From: Hyphomicrobiales bacterium | Lineage (GTDB): Bacteria > Pseudomonadota > Alphaproteobacteria > Rhizobiales > Rhizobiaceae | DNA length: 64,000 bases | Direction of reading: 5' to 3' | Assembly (NCBI GenBank): GCA_900472295.1 | Contig: UCIA01000023.1 | Location: 87,399 to 151,398, forward strand | Shown here: one piece after another, positions 38,005-47,139 of the stretch | How the letters are laid out: each line of letters starts with the position of its first letter | Position numbering within the stretch: the stretch's first letter is position 1 | Notes under the pieces: generated by a model | Databases searched by the model: none | Seen by the model: the letters and a program-made list of their open reading frames with translations, nothing else | Told to the model about the DNA's origin: nothing | Position numbers and translations under genes: made by a program

Positions 38005-38799
38005 TTACCGCGTCAGACGTGCGCTCTGGTGAGGAGTTGCAATGCCGCAGACAAGCTCAGATTCGTGCCTTAGCCCGCACGCCTCCACCATTCGGCGGGA
38101 TGGTAAGTTCGTTGGTGAGATAAGCTCGTAGACGTGGGTCGCGTTGAGATCGCGGAATACGCTGACAATCATACGCGCGTTGACATAGCTGCCCAGCCCT
38201 TTACCCCGCTGCGCTTCCGCCACCGCAACAAGCCCGCCCCAAGCATATTGGTGATAAGGGCTGAAGGAGTTGTGTGGCAGGTAGCCGTGAGCCGCCGCCA
38301 CTACAGTGCCGTCCTTTTCACCAATCGTCACAGTGGATGCGGGGCCCACGCCGCCCGTCAGCATTGAGCCTGAGAACGGCACCACGCCCGCATCATTCAT
38401 AAGGGTCTGAATTCTAGCCGTGTCCTCACCCTGTGGGTCGGCCGGCCGCTCAAGCTCCCTGAATTCGGCCGGTAGACCATGTGACAGGATTGCCTCCGAA
38501 GCCGCCAGAGCGGAACGGCGATCAGCGAGGAAAACGTCCCATCTATCGAAGCGGAAACCCTGCGCTTCTAGATGGGACTTTAGCTTGTCCGCATTACTGG
38601 ATGGGATAAGACGGAAGCCGCAGACGCCGTCGCGATCGAGAAATTCAGCAATCCGTGCCCAGCCCAGCCGCTCGGGGTCGTCGCAGCCCATGGTACGCCC
38701 TGTCTGGCAGGCACCGGCTGTTACGTTGATGAACTCAGCACTCGCCTCCGCCTGGGCCTGCAGGCGCTGCTGTATCGGCGTGCCGAAATAGCCTGTCAT
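38005..38799 (-). CDS. GNAT family N-acetyltransferase
   Basis: A 264-residue protein from the ATG at 38799, which has GGAGGGA nine bases upstream; codons above that are not protein-like. The C-terminal half has the GNAT fold with the acetyl-CoA loop QRGKGLGSYVNARM (motif A, about 205-218) and PSRRMVEACGLRHE (motif B). The N-terminal half (about 1-120) may be a second, degenerate GNAT-like domain. Substrate unknown. It is divergent from the synthetase operon, with 660 bases between. Codon use is somewhat less GC-biased than in the flanking genes. Confidence 0.8.
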   Translation of the reverse strand: MTGYFGTPIQQRLQAQAEASAEFINVTAGACQTGRTMGCDDPERLGWARIAEFLDRDGVCGFRLIPSSNADKLKSHLEAQGFRFDRWDVFLADRRSALAASEAILSHGLPAEFRELERPADPQGEDTARIQTLMNDAGVVPFSGSMLTGGVGPASTVTIGEKDGTVVAAAHGYLPHNSFSPYHQYAWGGLVAVAEAQRGKGLGSYVNARMIVSVFRDLNATHVYELISPTNLPSRRMVEACGLRHESELVCGIATPHQSARLTR

Positions 38800-39459
38800 G
38801 ATTGATCCCTCCGAGGGGTTCAACCTACCCAGAGAGAAATAACTTGCCAAGCAGCCGTCGCCAGAACGATAGCGGTCGCATAGCAAACATGCGGAGCCAT
38901 TCGCATGGCCACGGTGGCCTCAGCCGTCCCGTCGGTTCGGCAATTGGCACGGCCACCGGTTTCATCACGTTGTATTGTGTCCGATCTAATCGGACACGTT
39001 ATGGTCCACGAGCTAGGATTGCATCGAAATTTGCAATCAACGAGTCGGCGATGCGGTCGAGGCGGCAGGAGTTGTCACCTTTGGCGACGGTGCAGCCCTC
39101 ATCGCGGGCCAGATTACTGAATGGCGGCTTTAGCACCATAGAATCGTGGCGCGAATGACTGACTTGAGCCGCAAAGCGGTTCTCCTGCTTCAGAGCCAGT
39201 AAGGGGCGCTTCAGCATTCCCTCCTCAAGGCCGAACAAGACGGATCCCCGCCCAGACACACTCCAGAAACAAAATTCAACAGTTCGGAAAAACCGGCGAA
39301 AAGATCGGGTGGCATAAGCTTCCGCGGTCGGGATTGCGGGTTCTTCCTTTTTGGAAGCGTCGGTCCTCCATCAACAAATCGCAGCGGCGGCAGGGCAAAA
39401 CATCCCTGATCGAGCGGCGGCATGAACAGCCGGGCGTTGCCCGGCCAGGACGAGAGAGT
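38800..39459. other. Long intergenic region upstream of the synthetase operon
   Basis: This 660-bp stretch contains a 21-bp palindrome at 38977-38997 but no ORF I trust. A minus-strand frame of 86 codons (38999-39259) and plus-strand frames from 38802 and 39334 are short and resemble nothing I know. It must carry the promoters for the leftward GNAT gene and the rightward synthetase operon. Base composition is mixed, and decayed coding sequence is possible. Confidence 0.45.
38977..38997. promoter_or_regulatory. Palindromic candidate operator
   Basis: GTGTCCGA-TCTAA-TCGGACAC, with perfect 8-bp arms and a 5-bp centre. The length suits a dimeric repressor. It lies about 180 bases upstream of the GNAT start and 460 bases upstream of the synthetase start. 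The regulator is unknown. It could also be the end of a lost mobile element, but no partner repeat was seen. Confidence 0.4.
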
Positions 39460-42400
39460 ATGGACATGGACTACGATATCGCCGGACTGGACAGCGACAC
39501 GGCAACGCCGATCGGCCAAACCGACTTGGCAAGTGCGCTGGCAAGGATCGCTCACCGCCCGCTAAGGGACGGCCAGGTCCTGACGGGCGCCGACTTCGCC
39601 CGGCATGGCCACCAGCCGGGTGAGCGGCTCGATACGGTTTTCGAGCAGCTCGCCATAACCTTCGCCGCGTTGCCGGCGGTGATCTCCGACGGGCGTGTCT
39701 GGACGTATCAGGAGCTGAACGACCGTGCCAACCAGTTCGCCCGCATGCTGATCAAGCACGGCGTGCGGCCGGGCCACCGGGTCGGGCTCATTCTCGACCG
39801 GTCGGCGGAGACTTATGTCGCGTTGCTGGCGGTGATGAAGGCGGGCGCTGCCTTCGTGCCGCTGGCCACCGCGTTTCCTCAAGAGCGGATGGCGCTGATC
39901 ATCGAAGACGCCGGCGTCAGCATGATCGTCACCATCGCTGCCTATGCGTCGCGCGCCGGTCAACTGGCCGTTCCGCATGTGCTGATCGACAGCGCCGCCG
40001 CCGAAATCTCCGCACAGTCGCCCGCGCCGCTGAAGCCGCAGGCGAAGACGACCGACGACATTTGCTACATCCTCTATACCTCGGGCACCACCGGCAAGCC
40101 CAAGGGCGTGGTCATCACGCACCAGAGTTTCGTCAACTTCATCCACGTCGCCGCCGCCTCCTACGGCTACCGGCCGGGCGACCGGGTCTACCAGGGCATG
40201 ACCATTGCCTTCGACTTTTCCTCCGAAGAGATCTGGGTGCCGTTCGTCGCCGGCGCGACGGTCGTGCCCGCACCTGGCCAGATGCCGCTGGTGGGCGAGG
40301 AACTGGCGGATTTCCTGCGCCTTCATGACATCACCTGCATCGCCTGCAGCCCGACCTTGCTGTCGTCGATGACGTCAGACGTGCCCAGCCTGCGCACGCT
40401 TTTGGTGGGCGGCGAGGCCTGCCCGCACAATCTGGTGGTGCGCTGGTCGAAGCCGGGGCGCCAAATCCTCAACACCTATGGCCCGACCGAGGCGACCGTC
40501 ACCGCGACGATGGGGGCGCTGACCCCTGACGCTCCGGTGACCATCGGCGCGCCGCTGCCGACCTACTCGATCGTCATTCTCGACGCCTCGCTGCCGCAGC
40601 TTGCCGAGCCGGGCGAACTGGGCGAGATCGGCATTGCCGGTATCGGGCTCGCCGTCGGCTATCTCAACCGTCCCGACCTGACCGAGCAGAAATTCATCGC
40701 CGATTTCATCGGCCTGCCGAACAACCCGTCGCAGCGCATCTACCGCACCGGCGACCTTGGCCGGATCAACGATCAGGGCGAGATCGAGTATGCCGGGCGC
40801 ATCGACACGCAGGTGAAGATCCGGGGATATCGCATCGAGCTCGGCGAGATCGAGGCGGTGCTGCTCGACCAGCCCGAGATCGCGCAGGCCGCCGTCACCA
40901 CCTGGGAGATCGAACCCGGCCGCGTCGAGCTCGTCGCCTATTACGCGCTTAAGAGCGGTGTAGCGGCGATTTCCCGAGGGGATCTCGCCCAGACGATGAA
41001 GCGGCGGCTGCCGGACTATATGGTGCCCGCCTATCTGGAGGAACTGCCTGCCATCCCGATGACAGTCTCCAACAAGGTGGATTTGCGCCAGCTGCCGAAG
41101 CCGACGAGCGTCCGGCTTTCGGCCGACCGCGCCATGGTGGCACCCAGCAATGACGACGAGCGTTTCCTGGCCGAAGCACTGGCCACGGTGCTGAAATTCG
41201 ACGCGGTGTCGGTCGAGGACCACTTCTTCGACGACCTCGGCGCCAACTCTTTGCTGATGGCGCATTTCTGTGCGCGTGTGCGCACCAGGAAGGAATGGGC
41301 GACGACGTCGATGCGCGACATCTATCTCTTTCCGACCGTCGCGCGCCTCGCCCAACATCTTGGTGTGGCGCAGGAGTTGACGACCGCAACCAACGAGCCG
41401 GTTCTCACCCGCCGGGCCTCGAACTTTGCCTACTGGACCTGCGGCGCGGCGCAGCTTTCGTTCTACGGTCTCTACAGCTACGTGGCACTGTGGGCGATCA
41501 ATGGCGGCCTCAACTGGATGTATGACGCGCTCGACGATCCGCTGCAGCTTTATATCAGGTGCGTGGCGCTCTCGGCCGCCGTGTTCTTCGGCATGTCGGG
41601 CTTTGCCGTCCTTGCGAAGTGGGTGCTGATCGGCCGCTGGAAGGCCGAGGCGTTTCCGATCTGGGGCGTGCGCTACTTCCGCTTCTGGGTGGTCAAGACG
41701 TTGATCCGCACCGCACCCGTCGTGCTGTTTCGCGGCAGCCCGCTTTACAGCCTCTATCTGCAGCTGCTCGGCACCAAACTGGGCAAAAACGCCGTCATCG
41801 AATCGAAATCCGTGCCCGTCTGCACGGATCTCATTTCGATCGGCGACAACACCATCCTGCGCAAGGAATCGATGATCCTCGGCTTCCGGGCGCAGTCCGG
41901 CTATATCCATACCGGGCCGCTGACCATCGGCCGCGATGCCTTTGTCGGCGTCGGCTCCACGCTCGACATCGACACCCGGATCGGCGACGGCGCCCAGCTC
42001 GGCCATTCGTCCTCGCTGCATCGCGGCCAAAGCATCCCGGACGGCGAGCACTGGCATGGATCGCCAGCGGTGCCGACCAGCGCGGACTATTGCAAGGTGC
42101 GCAACGTCAATCCTTACCAGGTCCGGCGCTTCCTCTATGAGGCGCTGCAGCTGATCGGCCTGTTTGGCGTTGTCACCCCGCTGCCGCTGCTGTTCCACAG
42201 CTACTGGGAATATGTCGGTGACGACTATCAGGAGACGATCGGCCTTGTCGCCATCGGCACCACGGTCACGCTGTTCGGCTATATCGCGGCGGCCTTCCTG
42301 GCGGCGACGCTGGTGCCGCGCCTGACGAGCCTGATCTTGAAGCCTGGCCGCACCTACACGCTTTACGGTTTCCGCTACTGGCTGCAGACCGTCGCCGAAT

Positions 42401-43563
42401 TCGCCAGCAATTCCCGCGTGCTCGGGCTCTTGGCCGGCGACAGCTCGGCGATCGTGCACTACATGCGCGCCATTGGCTGGAACCTGAACAGAGTGGTGCA
42501 GACCGGTTCCAATTTCGGCTCCAACCAGCAGCACGAAAACCCGCTTCTGTGCGAGATCGGCACCGAGACCATGGTGTCGGACGGGCTGTTCATGATCAAC
42601 ATGCACAAGTCGGCTTCCGCCTTCCGGCTCGAGCCGACGCGCATTGGCGAGCGCAACTATCTCGGCAACAACATCTACTATCCGCCGGACGGCCGCACCG
42701 GCGACAATGTCCTGCTCGGCACCAAGGTGATGATCCCCATCGACGGTCCGGTGCGCGAGGATGTCGGCCTTCTCGGTTCGCCTGCCTTTGAAATCCCGCG
42801 CATGGTGAACCGCGACAAGGAGCTCATCGCCGGCGTCAACGAGGCGGACCGGCGCCAGCGCATCCCGTTCAAGAACCGGCACAATCTGGTGACGATCCTG
42901 CTGTTCCTGGCAACGCAATGGGTCATGCTGTTCGCCACGCTGGCGATCTGGGACCGGGCGCTGAACTATTATACCGAATGGGCGGAGGTCGCTCTGTTCG
43001 CCGCCGTGCTCTTGACCTCGGCGATCACCATTCCGTTCTACATACTGGTCGAGCGGGCAAGCATCGGTTTCCGGCGCCTGAAGCCGCAGATGACGACGAT
43101 CTACGACGTCGCCTTCTGGCGCCACGAACGCCACTGGAAGCTGGCGGATTCGCCGATCGTGCGGCTGTTCGCCGGCACGCCGTTCCGGCCGATGATCCTG
43201 CGTATGCTCGGCGTCAAGGTCGGCAAGCGGGTCTATGATGGCGGCAGCAATTTGACCGAGCGTTCGCTGGTCGAGATCGGCGACGACGTCACGCTCAACG
43301 AGGGCTGCGTCATCCAAGCCCATTCGCTGGAAGAAGGTGCGTTCAAGTCCGACTTCATCCGCATCGGCGATGGCTGCACGCTCGGACCGTCCGCCTTTGT
43401 CCACTATGGCGTGGTGATGGGCAAAGGCTCGATGGTCGATGCCGACTCCTTCGTGATGAAGGGCGAGGAGCTGGAGCCCAACTCGATCTGGCGGGGCAAC
43501 CCGGCCAAGCTGCACCGGTTCGTCGAGCCGGTCACGGACGATGGTTCCAGGGCATCGGCTTGA
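39460..43563 (+). CDS. Pls/PosA-type single-module nonribosomal peptide synthetase
   Basis: A 1367-residue protein from ATG 39460. An adenylation domain (about 55-560) shows YTSGTTGKPKG (about 206), NTYGPTEATV, YRTGDLGRI and KIRGYRIELGEIE. A carrier domain has the phosphopantetheine Ser597 in LGANSLL. Then come six membrane segments (near 657, 697, 893, 930, 1142 and 1180) that frame three hexapeptide-like soluble domains C1-C3. There is no condensation or thioesterase domain. This is the plan of epsilon-poly-lysine synthetase Pls, in which the C domains join monomers through isopeptide bonds. The Asp of AFDFSSEE fits an alpha-amino acid. The product is unknown; the adjacent PPTase would activate the carrier. 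Confidence 0.88.
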   Translation: MDMDYDIAGLDSDTATPIGQTDLASALARIAHRPLRDGQVLTGADFARHGHQPGERLDTVFEQLAITFAALPAVISDGRVWTYQELNDRANQFARMLIKHGVRPGHRVGLILDRSAETYVALLAVMKAGAAFVPLATAFPQERMALIIEDAGVSMIVTIAAYASRAGQLAVPHVLIDSAAAEISAQSPAPLKPQAKTTDDICYILYTSGTTGKPKGVVITHQSFVNFIHVAAASYGYRPGDRVYQGMTIAFDFSSEEIWVPFVAGATVVPAPGQMPLVGEELADFLRLHDITCIACSPTLLSSMTSDVPSLRTLLVGGEACPHNLVVRWSKPGRQILNTYGPTEATVTATMGALTPDAPVTIGAPLPTYSIVILDASLPQLAEPGELGEIGIAGIGLAVGYLNRPDLTEQKFIADFIGLPNNPSQRIYRTGDLGRINDQGEIEYAGRIDTQVKIRGYRIELGEIEAVLLDQPEIAQAAVTTWEIEPGRVELVAYYALKSGVAAISRGDLAQTMKRRLPDYMVPAYLEELPAIPMTVSNKVDLRQLPKPTSVRLSADRAMVAPSNDDERFLAEALATVLKFDAVSVEDHFFDDLGANSLLMAHFCARVRTRKEWATTSMRDIYLFPTVARLAQHLGVAQELTTATNEPVLTRRASNFAYWTCGAAQLSFYGLYSYVALWAINGGLNWMYDALDDPLQLYIRCVALSAAVFFGMSGFAVLAKWVLIGRWKAEAFPIWGVRYFRFWVVKTLIRTAPVVLFRGSPLYSLYLQLLGTKLGKNAVIESKSVPVCTDLISIGDNTILRKESMILGFRAQSGYIHTGPLTIGRDAFVGVGSTLDIDTRIGDGAQLGHSSSLHRGQSIPDGEHWHGSPAVPTSADYCKVRNVNPYQVRRFLYEALQLIGLFGVVTPLPLLFHSYWEYVGDDYQETIGLVAIGTTVTLFGYIAAAFLAATLVPRLTSLILKPGRTYTLYGFRYWLQTVAEFASNSRVLGLLAGDSSAIVHYMRAIGWNLNRVVQTGSNFGSNQQHENPLLCEIGTETMVSDGLFMINMHKSASAFRLEPTRIGERNYLGNNIYYPPDGRTGDNVLLGTKVMIPIDGPVREDVGLLGSPAFEIPRMVNRDKELIAGVNEADRRQRIPFKNRHNLVTILLFLATQWVMLFATLAIWDRALNYYTEWAEVALFAAVLLTSAITIPFYILVERASIGFRRLKPQMTTIYDVAFWRHERHWKLADSPIVRLFAGTPFRPMILRMLGVKVGKRVYDGGSNLTERSLVEIGDDVTLNEGCVIQAHSLEEGAFKSDFIRIGDGCTLGPSAFVHYGVVMGKGSMVDADSFVMKGEELEPNSIWRGNPAKLHRFVEPVTDDGSRASA

Positions 43564-44021
43564 CCAGCGCAGACATCCGTCTTGTCTCGGTGACCGCGGC
43601 CAACCGAGCCCTGGTCGCGGCGCTGGAACTGGCCCCGGACCAGATGGATTTCGTCGCCGGCAATGCGGAGTCGTTGGACGAAGCCTAAACGGACGCAGAC
43701 GCACGGCCACGCGTCGTCATGGCTGGCGATCGCATCGTCGGTTTCCTGATGTACGAGGCGCCGCAGGATGACGATGAGGCGCGGATCTACCGCTTCATGA
43801 TCGATCGCGCCGATCAGGGCCGAGGCTACGGCAAGGCCGCGTTGCGTGAAGTGCTGGATGAAATCATCGGGCTCGGCAACATCAGGCACGTATCGATCTG
43901 CTACGAACCTGGGAATGAAGCGGCGCGCCACCTCTATCGCGCTGCCGGTTTCGTCGAAGAAGGGCTAGACGAGGACGGGGAAATGATCGCCGACCTCGCT
44001 TTGCCGGGCGACCAGCCATGA
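43560..44021 (+). pseudogene. GNAT acetyltransferase with an in-frame stop codon
   Basis: From TTG 43560, which overlaps the synthetase stop (TTGA), the frame reads an N-terminal GNAT segment (TSADIRLVSVTAANRALV...NAESLDEA), then TAA at 43686-43688, then TDADARPRVVMAGDRIVGFLMYEA and the acetyl-CoA loop DQGRGYGKAAL. Reading the stop as an aromatic codon would give a typical 153-residue GNAT protein. Either the gene is inactivated, or a 100-residue C-terminal part is made from ATG 43719. It overlaps the PPTase start by four bases, so the operon frame is otherwise kept. A GNAT here could modify the amino-acid product. Confidence 0.8.
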
Positions 44022-44686
44022 CACAGCCGCTCGACGTTGACGCCAGCCTGTCAGCGCAGCTGAAGGCAGCAATGGTCGCCATGGCGCCGATCGGCGTTCG
44101 GGTCGGTTGCCGCACGATACGCGAAGGCGATGAGAACCATCTGCTGCCGCAGGAAGCACGCTCCATCCCCTCACGCCAGCCGATGATGCGGCGGGCGAGC
44201 GGCGCGGCGCGGTGGATCGCGCGCGGGCTGCTTGCGGATATGGGCTTGAACGACGTGGCTGTTCTGCGCGGCTCGTCCGGTGCGCCGGTATGGCCTCATG
44301 GAATAACGGGTTCGCTGGCTCACGATGACGACATGGCCGTGGCGGCAATCGCGCCGCTCTCGCACATCGCCTCGCTTGGCATCGATGTCGAGCCCGCCCT
44401 GCCCTTGCCCGACGACGTCTTGGCGCTCGTTGCAATGCCCGCTGACCGGACCGACACAACCGACCGGCATCTTGCCGGTCGCATCCTCTTCTCGGCCAAG
44501 GAAGCTGTCTACAAGGCCGCCTACCCGCTTGATCGCGAAGTGCTGGGCTATGAGGACATCACCGTCGATCTCAACGCAGGCACAGCTACGACGAACACGG
44601 GCCGCAGAGCGAGACTGGTATACTGCGTTGCGCCGCGTGTGGTCGTTCTGGCGTTTGTCGATGGCGACGGAGGCTCGTCCCTGTAA
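44018..44686 (+). CDS. 4'-phosphopantetheinyl transferase (EntD/Sfp type)
   Basis: A 222-residue PPTase. Core motifs are TGSLAHDDDMAVAAI (about 97-111), LGIDVEPA (about 121) with the Mg2+ ligands, and FSAKEAVYKAAYPL (about 159). It transfers phosphopantetheine from CoA to carrier-domain serines. Located directly behind the synthetase and overlapping the broken GNAT gene by four bases (ATGA), it is very likely the activator of the synthetase carrier domain. Confidence 0.93.
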   Translation: MTQPLDVDASLSAQLKAAMVAMAPIGVRVGCRTIREGDENHLLPQEARSIPSRQPMMRRASGAARWIARGLLADMGLNDVAVLRGSSGAPVWPHGITGSLAHDDDMAVAAIAPLSHIASLGIDVEPALPLPDDVLALVAMPADRTDTTDRHLAGRILFSAKEAVYKAAYPLDREVLGYEDITVDLNAGTATTNTGRRARLVYCVAPRVVVLAFVDGDGGSSL

Positions 44687-44699
44687 GTGCGGTTCCGCC

Positions 44700-45578
44700 T
44701 CACCCGGCGGCGCGCTTGCCGCGTTTGCTCTTGCCGGCCCTCGCTTCCACCGCCTTCTCGATCTGCCGCTTGAGCTCGTCCTTGATCTCGACGGTCTCGG
44801 CCATCAGCGTGTCGATCTTCATGAAATCGAGCACGCGGTATTTCGACACCGGCGGGCGGATCAATATGTCTGGAGGGCACTGCTTCAGCTTGTTGGCGAT
44901 GATCGACTGCATCATCAATTGCGTGGCGCCGAACATCAGGTCGACGGTGGTCGGGTGCTTGCGTTCGGCTTCGCTCGGCGCGCCGACGACGTCGATGGCA
45001 ATGATGATGTCGGCAGCGTTTTCGATCAGGTCGAACGGCACCGGATTGTAGATGCCGCCGTCGATCAGCACGCGGTCGTCACGCGTCACCGGGCGGAACA
45101 CGGCGGGAATGGCCGCCGAGGCGGCGAGCGCCGAATGCAGGTCGCCCTCGTCGAAGACGGCCAGGCTGTGGCCGAAATAGTCGGTCGCCGTCACCTTGAG
45201 CGGGATCTTCAGCTCGGCGAAGGTTTCGGGAATGGCTTCGGGCAGGAAGGCCTTCAGGATGCGCTCGATGTTGAACTGGCTGACGCGGATGCCGCCCTGC
45301 ATGGCCTCGGCGATGGTGCCCGGCCGCGAGCGCCACATGCGCGCCGCCACCTCGGCGCGGCGGCTGAGGATCGAGCGCGCATAGTCCTCGATCTCCTTGC
45401 CGCTCATGCCCGATGCCATGCCGGCGCCCATGATGGCGCCGATCGAGGAGCCGGCGATGGCCACCGGCTTGATGCCGAGCTCGTCCAGCGCCTCGACAAT
45501 GTGGATGTGGGCCAGGCCGCGGGCGCCGCCGCCGCCAAAGGCAACGCCGAAGGTGGGACCCGAGGTGGAGTTGGTCAT
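44700..45578 (-). CDS. Patatin-like phospholipase family protein
   Basis: A 292-residue serine hydrolase of the RssA/YchK type. The oxyanion loop FGGGGARGLAHI (about 13-24), nucleophile GSSIGAIMGA (about 43-52) and Asp dyad DGGIYNPVP (about 170-178) are present; the C-terminus is lysine/arginine-rich. It likely hydrolyses acyl esters of phospholipids. No signal peptide is seen, so it is cytoplasmic or membrane-associated. Its start overlaps the M16 peptidase stop by four bases, so it is the last gene of a three-gene minus-strand operon. Confidence 0.9.
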   Translation of the reverse strand: MTNSTSGPTFGVAFGGGGARGLAHIHIVEALDELGIKPVAIAGSSIGAIMGAGMASGMSGKEIEDYARSILSRRAEVAARMWRSRPGTIAEAMQGGIRVSQFNIERILKAFLPEAIPETFAELKIPLKVTATDYFGHSLAVFDEGDLHSALAASAAIPAVFRPVTRDDRVLIDGGIYNPVPFDLIENAADIIIAIDVVGAPSEAERKHPTTVDLMFGATQLMMQSIIANKLKQCPPDILIRPPVSKYRVLDFMKIDTLMAETVEIKDELKRQIEKAVEARAGKSKRGKRAAG

Positions 45579-46951
45579 TTGGCCTCCAGCTTCGGGCCGA
45601 TGCTCATGATCGCAGGGGCCGGCGTCAGCAGCTTCTTCGCCGCCGCCTTGACCTGGTCGAGCGTCACGCCGTTGATCAGTGCCGCGCGGCGCTGCACATA
45701 GTCGATGCCGAGATTGTCGAGCTGCAATTCCACCAGGGTCGCGGCGATGGCGCTGGAAGAATCCAGATTGCTGATGGCATAGGAGCCGACCATGTATTTC
45801 TTGGTCGCATCCAGTTCGGCCTCGGTTGGTCCCTCCTCGGCCATCTTCTTCACCACGTCCTTGACGATGCCCAGCGTCTCAGCCGCGCGGTCCGAACGCG
45901 TCGCGGTGGTGATGATCAGCGCGTTGGAATGCTGGTGGTCGACCAGATTGGAATCGATGCTGTAGGCCAGGCCGCGCTTTTCGCGCACTTCGTCATAGAG
46001 GCGCGAGGTGAAGGTACCGCCACCGAGAATCTGGTTCATCAGCACCGCGGGGAAGAAATCCGGCGCATCGCGTTTCACGCCGGGATAGGCAAACTGCAGC
46101 GATGTCTGCGGCAGGTCGTAGTCGACCTCGAGCTGCTGGCCAAGCTTCAGTTCGGTATCGGCAACCGGTTGCAGCAGCTGCTTTTCCGGCAGATCGCCGA
46201 AGACTTCATCGAGCTTCTGTTTCAGCGTCGCAGCGTCGATATCGCCGACCACCGCGACATGCAGGCCGCTGCGGGCGAAATTGGCCTTGTGGAAGGCGGC
46301 GAGATCGGCCGCCGTGATGGTGGCAATACTGTCCTTGGTGCCCTGGTCGGGCCTGGAATAGGGATGGTCGCCATAGATGGCGCGCAGCCATTTGGTTTGG
46401 GCGACCGTGTTGGGGTCGCGCTCGCTGGCGATGATGCCGGACAGGATCTGGGCGCGGATACGGTCGATCGGCGCTTGGTCGAAACGCGGGCTGGTGACCG
46501 CCAGCCTGAGCAGGTCGAATGCCGCATCCTTCTGTTCGGCCAACATGCGCATCGCGCCATAGGTGCCGTCGCGCGCCGCGTCGAAGCCCATTTCGGCGCC
46601 GGCATCGTCAAGCCTGGTCTGGAAGGCTTCGCTGTCGAGATCGCCGGCGCCCTCGTCGAACAGTCCGGTCATCAGATTGACCAGCCCTTCGCGCCCCGCC
46701 GGATCCTGCGTCGAGCCGCCATCGAAGACGAAGCGGATGGCGATGATCGGAATGGAGTGATCCTCGACCAGCCAGGCGTTGATGCCCTTTGGCGAGGTTA
46801 CCTGCTGGATGTCCGTCGCACGCGCAGCCAGCGCCGGCAGGACGAGGAAAAGGATGGAGAGGAACAGGGTAGCAAGCGCGCGCAGGGCGGCGATGCGCCT
46901 TCGAGCAATCGCATCAGGCCAATGATCGCCAAGGTCAGCGCCGCCCCTCAT
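45575..46951 (-). CDS. M16 family peptidase-like protein lacking the zinc motif
   Basis: A 458-residue protein from ATG 46951 with a long basic lead and signal sequence (hydrophobic about 27-42, ending LAARA). The M16 fold is clear, but at the place of HXXEH it has LMTGLFDEG (about 96), so it should not bind zinc. It pairs with the adjacent active M16 gene, as do inactive/active subunits in processing peptidases. The ATG lies inside a repeat element and no other standard start exists between it and the signal sequence. Confidence 0.82.
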   Translation of the reverse strand: MRGGADLGDHWPDAIARRRIAALRALATLFLSILFLVLPALAARATDIQQVTSPKGINAWLVEDHSIPIIAIRFVFDGGSTQDPAGREGLVNLMTGLFDEGAGDLDSEAFQTRLDDAGAEMGFDAARDGTYGAMRMLAEQKDAAFDLLRLAVTSPRFDQAPIDRIRAQILSGIIASERDPNTVAQTKWLRAIYGDHPYSRPDQGTKDSIATITAADLAAFHKANFARSGLHVAVVGDIDAATLKQKLDEVFGDLPEKQLLQPVADTELKLGQQLEVDYDLPQTSLQFAYPGVKRDAPDFFPAVLMNQILGGGTFTSRLYDEVREKRGLAYSIDSNLVDHQHSNALIITTATRSDRAAETLGIVKDVVKKMAEEGPTEAELDATKKYMVGSYAISNLDSSSAIAATLVELQLDNLGIDYVQRRAALINGVTLDQVKAAAKKLLTPAPAIMSIGPKLEAK

Positions 46952-47117
46952 CGCCCTGCCGGGCACTTCTCCCCGTATAGTGACGGGGAGAAGGGGGCTG
47001 GGCACGACGCTGGCACTCTTCTTACGGCGCTGATGGTCGGCGAAATCGGCGATGACAGCGCCCCTCTCCCCGTCACTATACGGGGAGAGGATGCCGGCAG
47101 GCAGGTGAGGGGCAGCG
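46938..47117. repeat. Inverted pair of dispersed repeat units
   Basis: Two similar units face each other between the M16 genes. Each has a hairpin: TTCTCCCCGT-6-ACGGGGAGAA (46967-46992) and CTCTCCCCGT-6-ACGGGGAGAG (47064-47089). Each also has an outer GCCCCTCA...CTGCCGG segment in opposite orientation. The left unit contains the start codon of the downstream gene. A long cruciform or mRNA hairpin is possible. Confidence 0.75.
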
Positions 47118-47139
47118 CCAACGCTCAATCTTGTCATCA

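Noticed and set aside
37901-38071. Short plus-strand frame starting MSLWGRKQ between the YbhP-like and GNAT genes
   Set aside because: About 57 codons, overlaps the end of the GNAT gene, and shows no family similarity; possibly a remnant but unsupported.
38999-39259. 86-codon minus-strand ORF upstream of the synthetase operon
   Set aside because: Short, no motif, no clear ribosome-binding site and no neighbour to support it; left as part of the intergenic region.
40375-43710. 1111-codon minus-strand frame opposite the synthetase
   Set aside because: Same reason: antisense shadow rich in Arg, His, Asp and Gln with no domain pattern, while the plus strand has clear adenylation and carrier motifs.
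46938-47117. Inverted repeats as ends of an insertion sequence
   Set aside because: The units enclose only about 70 bases and no transposase; they are two copies of a dispersed palindromic repeat.
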